7,435 nt of DNA from DASPXY01 sp038227745 (GTDB taxonomy: Bacteria; Planctomycetota; Planctomycetia; Gemmatales; Gemmataceae). Under the pieces are notes generated by a model. It was not told the DNA's origin and searched no databases. It was given only the letters and a program-made list of their open reading frames with translations. Below are positions 1-5,785 of this stretch, piece by piece. Location: the NCBI GenBank assembly GCA_038227745.1, contig JBBRPS010000518.1:1-7435 (forward strand), in the 5' to 3' direction. The first letter of the stretch is position 1, and each line of letters begins with the position of its first letter. The translations under genes and the position numbers were made by a program.

Positions 1-49
1 GAGCCTCGGGCGAGCGCGCTGGTCAAGCCAGCGCGCTCGCCCGAGGCTC
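1..49. repeat. Perfect 22-bp inverted repeat, possible bidirectional terminator or repeat element
   Basis: Bases 1-22 are the exact reverse complement of bases 28-49, with a 5-base loop (tcaag). The hairpin starts 26 bases after the stop codon of the minus-strand gap gene, so it could end or stabilise that transcript. No T tract is visible because the window stops at base 1. The right arm runs on into gcggctaaac, so the palindrome may continue to the left beyond the window. Whether it is a terminator or a dispersed palindromic repeat cannot be settled here. Confidence 0.8.
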
Positions 50-75
50 GCGGCTAAACGGAACTGGCCCGGGGC

Positions 76-1128
76 CTACGCCCTGCTCACCATGTACCGC
101 AGCAGATCGACACAGCGGTTTGAATAGCCCCACTCGTTGTCGTACCAGCTGATCAGCTTGAAGAAGCGGTTGTTCAGCTCGATGCCGGAGTGGCCGTCGA
201 AGATGCTCGAGTGCGCGTCGTGGATGAAGTCCGAGGAGACGACTTCGTCCTCCGTGTAGGCGAGGATGCCCTTGAGGTAGCTCTCGCTCGCCCGCTTCAT
301 CGCCGCACAGATCTCCTTGTAGCTCGTCGGCTTCACCGTGCGCACCGTCAGGTCCACGACCGAGACGGTCGCCGTCGGCACGCGGAACGCCATGCCGGTG
401 AGCTTGCCCTTGACCTCCGGGATCGCCAGACCGACCGCCCGCGCCGCCCCGGTGCCGGATGGGATCGTGTTGATCGCCGCGGCACGGCCGCCCTTCCAGT
501 CCTTCTTCGACGGGCCATCCACCACCTTCTGCGTCGCCGTGTAGCTGTGGACCGTCGTCATGAGACCCTCCTCGATGCCGAAGCCCTCCTTGAGGAGGAC
601 GTGGACGACGGGGGCCAGGCAGTTCGTCGTGCAGCTCGCGTTCGAGATGATGTTGTGCTTCGCGGGGTCGTACTTCTCGTTGTTCACTCCCATGACGACG
701 GTGATGTCCTCGCCCTTGGCGGGCGCGGAGATGATGACCTTGCGGGCGCCCGCGGTCAGGTGGCCGCGGGCCTTTTCCGCGTCGGTGAACAGGCCCGTCG
801 ATTCGATGACGTATTCGACGCCGAGCTGCTTCCAGGGCAGGGCAGTCGGGCCTTCCTTCACCGCGAGACACTTGATCTTGTGGCCGTTGACGACGAGGGT
901 GTCGTCCTCGGCGACATCCGGCTTCGATTTCTCGCTGGCGACGCTGCCGTGGAACCGGCCCTGTGTCGAGTCGTATTTCAGCAGGTAGGCGAGGTTGTCG
1001 GCGGGCACCAGGTCGTTGACGGCGACAATGTCGAGCGTTTTGCCGAGCAGGCCCTGTTCGACCAGGGCGCGAAAGACCAGGCGCCCGATGCGCCCGAACC
1101 CGTTGATTCCCACTTTCACTGCGGCCAT
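76..1128 (-). CDS. gap: Glyceraldehyde-3-phosphate dehydrogenase, NAD-dependent
   Basis: Cytoplasmic enzyme of glycolysis and gluconeogenesis. It oxidises and phosphorylates glyceraldehyde 3-phosphate to 1,3-bisphosphoglycerate using NAD. The 350-residue protein has the N-terminal Rossmann fold (INGFGRIGR, residues 8-16). Asp39 in VNDL is the position that selects NAD over NADP. The catalytic motif SNASCTTN (162-169) contains nucleophile Cys166, and His194 lies in TVHSYT. The substrate-binding PSGTGAARAVG stretch (223-233) and the C-terminal SWYDNEWGYSNR (327-338) are also intact. It is about 15 residues longer than the usual form, partly through an acidic/lysine-rich insert near residues 62-77. 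The ATG has an AAGGAG ribosome site at 1135-1140, six bases upstream. The stop is TAG. It is transcribed divergently from mdh. The 'gapA' type is likely, but the paralogue class was not tested. Confidence 0.97.
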   Translation of the reverse strand: MAAVKVGINGFGRIGRLVFRALVEQGLLGKTLDIVAVNDLVPADNLAYLLKYDSTQGRFHGSVASEKSKPDVAEDDTLVVNGHKIKCLAVKEGPTALPWKQLGVEYVIESTGLFTDAEKARGHLTAGARKVIISAPAKGEDITVVMGVNNEKYDPAKHNIISNASCTTNCLAPVVHVLLKEGFGIEEGLMTTVHSYTATQKVVDGPSKKDWKGGRAAAINTIPSGTGAARAVGLAIPEVKGKLTGMAFRVPTATVSVVDLTVRTVKPTSYKEICAAMKRASESYLKGILAYTEDEVVSSDFIHDAHSSIFDGHSGIELNNRFFKLISWYDNEWGYSNRCVDLLRYMVSRA

Positions 1129-1301
1129 TCAAAACTCCTTGTCGTCTGCCCCGGCCGTGCCGGTCTCGATAGCCGGGATCACGCGCCGTCCATACGCTAT
1201 TTCTTACGGTTTTCCCGGGCGAAGGTCGAGGGAGCGCGAGGGCCAGGCCCACGGGTGGCAACCCGTGGGCTTTACGCATCTTCATCAGGAGTTCCGCAAC
1301 C
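1129..1301. promoter_or_regulatory. Divergent intergenic region between gap and mdh
   Basis: This 173-bp gap must hold the start signals of both divergent genes. It contains the gap ribosome site (minus strand, 1135-1140), the mdh ribosome site AGGAG (1287-1291) and the hairpin at 1247-1270. On the minus strand a weak pair, TCGACC, 17 bases, TAAGAA, can be read between about 1191 and 1229 upstream of gap, but it matches consensus poorly. I see no good promoter for mdh. The calling of this stretch as regulatory rests on gene orientation rather than on a defined site. Confidence 0.5.
1247..1270. repeat. Palindromic hairpin gcccacgggt-ggca-acccgtgggc
   Basis: A perfect 10-bp stem with a 4-base loop (ggca), ending 16 bases before the mdh ribosome site. 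If mdh is transcribed from the divergent region, this hairpin would lie in the leader of the mRNA. The core cccacggg/cccgtggg recurs after lysS at 4063-4084, so it looks like a dispersed palindromic repeat and not a gene-specific regulator. Confidence 0.75.
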
Positions 1302-2291
1302 ATGACAGACGCGATTCGTGTGGCGGTCACCGGCGCCGCTGGACAGGTGGCTTACGCGATGCTCGGCCGGCTGGCGTCCGGCGAAGTCTTCGGCCCCAAC
1401 CAGAAGGTCATCCTGCAACTCCTCGAGATCCCGCAGGCGCTGCCGGCCCTCGAAGGCGTCGCGATGGAGCTGGACGACTGCAGCTTCCCCACCCTGCAGC
1501 AGGTCCTCTGCACCGACGACGCCAACAAGGCGTTCGCCGGCTGCAACTGGGCGCTGCTGGTCGGCGCCTTCCCGCGCAAGCAGGGCATGGAGCGCAAGGA
1601 CCTGCTCGGCATGAACGGCAAGATCTTCGTCGGCCAGGGCAGGGCGCTGGGGGCCAACGCGGCGACGGACGTGCGCATCCTGATCGTCGGCAATCCGTGC
1701 AACACGAACTGCCTGGTCGCCTACAGCAACGGCCGCGAGATCCCCGCCGAGCGCTGGACCGCCATGACGCGCCTCGACCACAACCGCGCCCGCACCGCCC
1801 TGGCGAAGAAGGCCGGCGTCGCCAACGAGGACGTCACCTGCGTCACCATCTGGGGCAACCACAGCAACACCCAGTATCCCGACTTCACCAACGCGAAGAT
1901 CAAGGGCCGCCCCGCCCCGGACGTCATCACCGACCGCGACTGGCTGGAGAACACCTTCGTGCCGCAGTGCCAGAACCGCGGCGCCGCCGTCATCAAGGCG
2001 CGCGGCATGAGCTCGGCCCTGTCGGCGGCCAACGGCGCCCTCGACCACGTCAAGAGCCTGCTGCACCCAACGCCCGCCAATGACTGGGTGAGCATGGCGA
2101 CGGTGTCGAAGGGCGAGTACGGGGTGCCCGCCGGGCTGGTGTTCGGATACCCCTGCCGCAGCGACGGCAAGGGGAACTACACCGTGGTCGAAGGGGTGAA
2201 GCTGGACGCCTATGGACAGCAGAAGTTCCAGGCGACGCTCCAGGAACTGCAGGAGGAGCGCGAGGCGGTCAAGGATTTGCTCGGCGGCTGA
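1302..2291 (+). CDS. mdh: Malate dehydrogenase (type 2, cytosolic-type)
   Basis: Cytoplasmic TCA-cycle enzyme that interconverts malate and oxaloacetate with NAD. The 329-residue length is typical of the family found in Thermus, actinobacteria and the eukaryotic cytosol, as opposed to the lactate-dehydrogenase-like bacterial group. Visible motifs are the dinucleotide loop TGAAGQVAY (10-18), Glu42 in LLEIP (binds the NAD ribose), the mobile substrate loop GAFPRKQGMERKDLL (88-102) with Arg92 and Arg98, and GNPCNTN (130-136). TRLDHNRA (156-163) carries Asp159 and Arg157, and WGNHSNTQYPD (184-194) carries catalytic His187. The ATG follows AGGAG (1287-1291) by ten bases. It faces away from gap and ends just before a strong hairpin, so it probably forms a single-gene unit. 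All key residues are present. Confidence 0.97.
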   Translation: MTDAIRVAVTGAAGQVAYAMLGRLASGEVFGPNQKVILQLLEIPQALPALEGVAMELDDCSFPTLQQVLCTDDANKAFAGCNWALLVGAFPRKQGMERKDLLGMNGKIFVGQGRALGANAATDVRILIVGNPCNTNCLVAYSNGREIPAERWTAMTRLDHNRARTALAKKAGVANEDVTCVTIWGNHSNTQYPDFTNAKIKGRPAPDVITDRDWLENTFVPQCQNRGAAVIKARGMSSALSAANGALDHVKSLLHPTPANDWVSMATVSKGEYGVPAGLVFGYPCRSDGKGNYTVVEGVKLDAYGQQKFQATLQELQEEREAVKDLLGG

Positions 2292-2300
2292 GGCCGCGCC

Positions 2301-2338
2301 GCCGCGTTTCGCCGCCAGCCCGGGCGGCGAAACGCGGC
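2301..2338 (+). terminator. Strong hairpin after mdh, probable transcript end
   Basis: Bases 2301-2316 pair perfectly with 2323-2338 (16 bp, 6-base loop agcccg), starting nine bases after the mdh stop codon. The stem is very GC-rich. It is followed by agcgattgacg and not by a run of T, so it is not a classical intrinsic terminator. It may instead act as a 3' stabilising structure or assist Rho-dependent ending. The position between mdh and a separate lysS promoter supports a transcript boundary. Confidence 0.65.
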
Positions 2339-2406
2339 AGCGATTGACGAAACCCGCCTGCCCCAGACTGTCTCTCTTGCCCGTCCCGTCACGCCGCTCA
2401 CTGCAA

Positions 2407-2434
2407 TTGACACATCCTGCCTACTGACTAGAAT
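2407..2434 (+). promoter_or_regulatory. Sigma70-type promoter for lysS
   Basis: TTGACA (2407-2412) is a perfect -35 box. After a 16-base spacer comes TAGAAT (2429-2434), one mismatch from the -10 consensus. Transcription would start near 2441, giving a leader of about 50 bases before the lysS GTG. The local sequence is less GC-rich than its surroundings, as expected of a promoter. This is the only near-consensus promoter I can read in the window. Confidence 0.75.
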
Positions 2435-2490
2435 CCACATCTCATCGGTGACGCACCTTCGCTTGTTCTCCAACAGGAAAGCAGTCAGCC

Positions 2491-4053
2491 GTGTCAGGAC
2501 CCCAAAGCGTTTACGAGGCCAGCCGGCTCGAAAAGCTCCGCGCCATTGAACAACTGGGCGTGGACCCGTGGGGCGGCCGCTTCGATGACTACAAGCCCAT
2601 TGAGGAGATCCGCGCCCTGCCGGTCGGGGCGAAGCCCCGCGTCCGCGCGGCAGGGCGGATCGTGTCCCGGCGCGACAAGGGCAAGCTCCACTTCCTCGAC
2701 ATCGTGGATTCGTCCGGACGACCGATCACGCGCCTTACCAAGGGCGACCAGGTGGGCAAGCACGAGTCGCAGGAGATTATCGACTGGTCCAGCCGCATCC
2801 AGGTATACGTCGGCCAGAAGCAGGTGGGCGAGACAGGTTGGGCGGTGGCGCAAAATCTCGACCTGGGTGACCTGATCGGCGTAGACGGTTACCTGGATAC
2901 CACGAGAACCGGTGAGTTGACGATCTTTGCCGATGTTGTGACGATCCTCAGCAAGTCGCTGGAACCGCACCCGGACAAGTGGGGCGGCATGGAGGAGATG
3001 GAGTTCCGGCTGCGGCATCGCTACCTCGATCTGGTCTACAACCCGGAGAGCTTCGCTCGTGCCCTCAAGCGGATCAAGATCGTGCGGCGAATCCGGCGTT
3101 TCCTCGATGACCGCGGTTTCATGGAGGTGGAGACGCCGACACTGCACGCCATCGCCGGCGGGGCGGCGGCCCGGCCGTTCGTCACGCACCACAACGCGCT
3201 CGACATCGACCTGTACCTGCGCATCGCCCTGGAACTGCACCTGAAGCGGCTGCTCGTCGGCGGCATCGAGAAGGTCTACGAGATCGGCCGGGTGTTCCGC
3301 AACGAGGGCATCAGCCCGCGTCACAACCCCGAGTTCACCATGCTCGAGCTGTACCAGGCGTACGGCAACTACGAGACCATGATGGACCTGACCGAGTCCA
3401 TGATCGTCGAGTGCGTCAAGGAGGTCGGCGGCGGCGCTACGCAGCTGCCCTACGGCGACAAGGCGATCGACTTGACGCCGCCGTGGCAGCGAGCGCGCTA
3501 CGCCGACCTGTTCCGCGAGCACGTCGGCGTCGCGATGGACGACGAGGAAGGCGTGCGGCGGCGGGCGGCGGAGTCGAAGATCCCGCTGGAGCTGCGCGAC
3601 GAGAAGGCGGGCACGGCAACGCCGAAGGAGCACGACGTACTGGTGCATGAGCTGTTCGAGCACCACGTCGAGGGCAAGCTGGCGGGGCCGGTGTTCGTCT
3701 ACGACTACCCCGCGGCGCTGTGTCCGCTGACGAAGAGGCGACGCGACAACCCGAAGATCGCGGAGCGCTTCGAGCTGTACGCGCAGTCGATGGAGCTGGC
3801 CAACGCCTACACCGAGCTGAACGACCCCGAGACGCAGGAGCGGACGTTCCGGCAGCAGCTCGCCGGGCTGCCCGAGGAAGACTCGATGGCGAAGATGGAC
3901 GAGGACTTCGTGCGTGCCCTGCGCCACGGCATGCCGCCGGCGGGCGGCCTGGGCGTCGGCATCGACCGCCTCGTCATGCTGCTGACGAACACGCAGACGA
4001 TCCGGGACGTGATCCTGTTCCCGCTGCTGCGTCCCGAGCAGCAGGAGAAGTGA
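2491..4053 (+). CDS. lysS: Lysyl-tRNA synthetase, class II
   Basis: Charges tRNA-Lys with lysine using ATP, in the cytoplasm. At 520 residues it is near the usual bacterial class II length. An N-terminal OB-fold anticodon-binding domain covers about 50-155 (VRAAGRIVSRRDKGKLHFLD). The catalytic domain follows, with motif 1 around RGFMEVETPTL (208-218), the lysine-site region GGAAARPF (223-230), motif 2 VFRNEGISPRHNPEFTMLELY (268-288, Arg270) and motif 3 GGLGVGIDRLVMLL (485-498, Arg493). The ELANAYTELNDP segment (435-446) that separates LysS from AspS and AsnS is present. The start is GTG, preceded by AGGAAA (2475-2480) at ten bases. Its own promoter lies at 2407-2434. The permease gene follows 57 bp downstream, so read-through into the transporter genes is possible. 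Confidence 0.97.
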   Translation: MSGPQSVYEASRLEKLRAIEQLGVDPWGGRFDDYKPIEEIRALPVGAKPRVRAAGRIVSRRDKGKLHFLDIVDSSGRPITRLTKGDQVGKHESQEIIDWSSRIQVYVGQKQVGETGWAVAQNLDLGDLIGVDGYLDTTRTGELTIFADVVTILSKSLEPHPDKWGGMEEMEFRLRHRYLDLVYNPESFARALKRIKIVRRIRRFLDDRGFMEVETPTLHAIAGGAAARPFVTHHNALDIDLYLRIALELHLKRLLVGGIEKVYEIGRVFRNEGISPRHNPEFTMLELYQAYGNYETMMDLTESMIVECVKEVGGGATQLPYGDKAIDLTPPWQRARYADLFREHVGVAMDDEEGVRRRAAESKIPLELRDEKAGTATPKEHDVLVHELFEHHVEGKLAGPVFVYDYPAALCPLTKRRRDNPKIAERFELYAQSMELANAYTELNDPETQERTFRQQLAGLPEEDSMAKMDEDFVRALRHGMPPAGGLGVGIDRLVMLLTNTQTIRDVILFPLLRPEQQEK

Positions 4054-4062
4054 AGATCCAAG

Positions 4063-4084
4063 CCCACGGGCCGCGCCCCGTGGG
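4063..4084. repeat. Palindromic hairpin cccacggg-ccgcgc-cccgtggg
   Basis: A perfect 8-bp stem with a 6-base loop, nine bases after the lysS stop codon. It shares the core arms of the hairpin at 1247-1270 but has a different loop. It could attenuate transcription between lysS and the permease gene, but there is no T tract. A dispersed palindromic repeat is the simpler reading. Confidence 0.7.
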
Positions 4085-4099
4085 TCCGCACCCGCTCAC

Positions 4100-4106
4100 G
4101 GAGGAG
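4100..4106 (+). promoter_or_regulatory. Strong ribosome binding site fixing the TTG start of the permease
   Basis: GGAGGAG lies four bases before a TTG codon at 4111. The protein then opens with the family-typical positively charged N-terminus and first membrane helix. The next in-frame ATG, at residue 38, would remove that helix. The ribosome site and the protein family therefore agree on the TTG start. Confidence 0.8.
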
Positions 4107-4110
4107 CGCC

Positions 4111-5529
4111 TTGTACAAACTGCTGCTCTGCTGGCGTTACCTGCTGACCCGCTACCTGGCGCTGGCGTGCATCGTCAGCGTCCTGCTCGGCGTGGCGACG
4201 CTCATTGTCGTCAACAGCGTCATGAGCGGCTTCAGCACCAAGCTCCGCGAGCGCCTGCACGGGGTGCTCTCGGACGTGCTGATCGAGGCTACCAGCATGG
4301 AGGGGTTCGCCGACCCCGACAAGCGCATGGCCCGCATCCGCAGCGATCCCTTCCTCAAGGACAAGGTCGAGGCGATGGCCCCCGTGCTGGAGGTCTTCGC
4401 CATGATCCAGTTCCGCATGCCCAACGGCGAGCTGATGACGCGGCCGATCCGCCTCATCGGCGTCGATCCGGAGACGCGCGGCAAACTCGGCGGCTTCAAG
4501 GAGTTCCTCAAGGACAAGGAGCACCAGCAGAAGCCGTCGTTCGAGGTGTCCGCCGAGGCGAAGCGCTATTTCGAGCAGCGCCACCGCGCCCTGCTCCAGG
4601 CGGCACAGCGGCCGGCGCCGCCCCAGCCCGGCGAGCCGCCGCCCCCCATCCCGCCGCCCAGCCAGATCAAGATGCCGCACGGCGCCATCGTCGGCAACCT
4701 GATCGCCAGCTTCCGCATGAAGCACCCCGACGGCCAGACGCGCGAAGTCTACATGCTCCACCCCGGCGACCAGATCATCATCACCACGGTCAGCGGCCAG
4801 CGCCTGGCGCCCGTCTACGACAGCTTCGTCGTCGTCGATTACTTCAAATCGGACATGAGCGAGTACGATAGTAACTATGTCTTCGTCCCGCTCGACTACC
4901 TGCAGCACCTGCGCACCATGCAGGACCGGGTCACCAGCATCCAGATCCGCCTGAAGGACCCCGACGACGCCAAGGTGGTGGTCGAGGCGCTGCGGACGAT
5001 GTTCCACGCCGAAGTCGCGACGAATCGCTTGCAGGTCGAGACGTGGGAGGGCAAGCAGAGCCCGCTGCTGCAGGCCATCTCGATCGAGAAGGGCATCCTG
5101 AACGTGCTGCTGTTCCTGATCATCGCGGTGGCGGGCTTCGGCATCCTGGCGATCTTCAGCATGATCGTGGCCGAGAAGACGCGCGACATCGGCATCCTCA
5201 AGGCGCTGGGGGCGTCGAACTTCGGCGTGATGAAGATCTTCCTCAGCTACGGGCTGCTGCTGGGCGTGGTCGGCACCGGCCTGGGCAGCGCGCTGGGGCT
5301 GACGCTGACGACCTACATCAACGAGGTCGAGCGCTTCCTGTCGAAGATCACGGGGTCGGAGCTGTTCCCGCGCGAGGTCTATTACTTCAACGAGATCCCG
5401 ACGGACATTCAGGCATGGAGCGTGTTCCTGGTGAACGTCGGGGCGGTGGCGATCGCCGTCTTTGCGAGCGTGCTGCCGGCGCTGCGGGCCGCCCTGCTGC
5501 ACCCGGTGCGCGCCCTGCGGTACGAGTGA
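4111..5529 (+). CDS. lolE: Lipoprotein-releasing ABC transporter permease (LolC/LolE type)
   Basis: Inner-membrane part of the Lol system, which extracts lipoproteins from the inner membrane for delivery to the outer membrane. The 472-residue protein has the MacB/FtsX fold: helix 1 (about 16-36), a large periplasmic domain (about 37-328), then three helices (about 329-352, 377-400, 436-458). The cytoplasmic loop EKTRDIGILKALGAS (355-369), which contacts the ATPase, and the C-terminus HPVRALRYE (464-472) are strong LolC/E marks. It is some 60-70 residues longer than E. coli LolC or LolE. Much of the excess is a charged stretch and a proline-rich linker at about 130-185. Only one permease gene is present, with the matching ATPase downstream, so a LolF-like homodimer is possible. 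LolC versus LolE cannot be told from sequence alone. A related FtsX-type exporter is the main alternative. Confidence 0.88.
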   Translation: MYKLLLCWRYLLTRYLALACIVSVLLGVATLIVVNSVMSGFSTKLRERLHGVLSDVLIEATSMEGFADPDKRMARIRSDPFLKDKVEAMAPVLEVFAMIQFRMPNGELMTRPIRLIGVDPETRGKLGGFKEFLKDKEHQQKPSFEVSAEAKRYFEQRHRALLQAAQRPAPPQPGEPPPPIPPPSQIKMPHGAIVGNLIASFRMKHPDGQTREVYMLHPGDQIIITTVSGQRLAPVYDSFVVVDYFKSDMSEYDSNYVFVPLDYLQHLRTMQDRVTSIQIRLKDPDDAKVVVEALRTMFHAEVATNRLQVETWEGKQSPLLQAISIEKGILNVLLFLIIAVAGFGILAIFSMIVAEKTRDIGILKALGASNFGVMKIFLSYGLLLGVVGTGLGSALGLTLTTYINEVERFLSKITGSELFPREVYYFNEIPTDIQAWSVFLVNVGAVAIAVFASVLPALRAALLHPVRALRYE

Positions 5530-5536
5530 CCTGCGG
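5513..5536 (+). repeat. 24-bp direct repeat, first copy (3' end of the permease gene)
   Basis: Covers the last codons and stop of the permease gene plus seven following bases. It recurs at 5634-5657 with one difference (c5523 versus t5644). The two copies flank the first palindromic element like a direct repeat. Confidence 0.85.
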
Positions 5537-5638
5537 CCATCGTGGCCGTCTCGCTCCGCGAGACGGATGCCCGGACACGCACGCGGGGCACCGTCTCGCG
5601 GAGCGAGACGGCCACGATTCACCCGCGCGCTTTCCCTG
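5536..5638. repeat. Palindromic BIME-like element, copy 1
   Basis: A 103-bp element that recurs at 5667-5769 with only two differences (bases 5619 and 5635). Bases 5539-5566 are the exact reverse complement of 5591-5618 (28 bp). Inside, tgccc (5568-5572) pairs with gggca (5586-5590) past a single bulged base. Each arm is itself a hairpin, ccgtctcgc-NNN-gcgagacgg, with loop tcc on the left and gga on the right. The DNA can therefore form one long stem or two small hairpins. This matches the layout of paired, inverted REP sequences. No T tract follows and no coding role is supported. Confidence 0.85.
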
Positions 5639-5657
5639 CGGTATGAGTGACCTGCGG
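5634..5657 (+). repeat. 24-bp direct repeat, second copy (duplicated permease tail)
   Basis: Repeats 5513-5536 at 23 of 24 positions, including codons for Leu-Arg-Tyr-Glu and a stop. It is not joined to any permease reading frame, so it is a non-coding remnant of a local duplication. It partly overlaps the end of palindromic copy 1. Confidence 0.85.
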
Positions 5658-5666
5658 GTGTCTGGA

Positions 5667-5769
5667 GCCATCGTGGCCGTCTCGCTCCGCGAGACGGATG
5701 CCCGGACACGCACGCGGGGCACCGTCTCGCGGAGCGAGACGGCCACGATCCACCCGCGCGCTTTCTCTG
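5667..5769. repeat. Palindromic BIME-like element, copy 2
   Basis: Same element as 5536-5638, displaced by 131 bases. The perfect 28-bp arms lie at 5670-5697 and 5722-5749. Ten extra bases (near 5657-5666) separate it from the duplicated permease tail, which are absent before copy 1. It ends right at the lolD ribosome site (AAAGGA, 5771-5776), so a folded transcript would place a long stem about 20 bases in front of the lolD start codon. Confidence 0.85.
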
Positions 5770-5785
5770 GAAAGGATGCCGAGCC

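Noticed and set aside
1191..1229. Minus-strand promoter for gap (TCGACC, 17 bases, TAAGAA)
   Set aside because: The spacing fits but the -10 box matches only three of six consensus bases, too weak to call as a separate feature.
190..1305. Plus-strand open frame of 371 codons opposite gap
   Set aside because: Shadow of the gap reading frame. It crosses the gap ribosome site and the divergent intergenic region and has no domain signature.
2494..3927. Long minus-strand open frame (477 codons) opposite lysS
   Set aside because: Composition is that of a shadow frame with no recognisable motif, fully antisense to a well-conserved synthetase.
5536..5769. CRISPR-like array
   Set aside because: There are only two long units, each internally palindromic, and no set of short repeats with unique spacers. 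There are no cas genes nearby.
5536..5769. Insertion sequence with terminal inverted repeats
   Set aside because: Only about 25 bases lie between the arms, so there is no room for a transposase. A non-autonomous REP-like element is the better fit.
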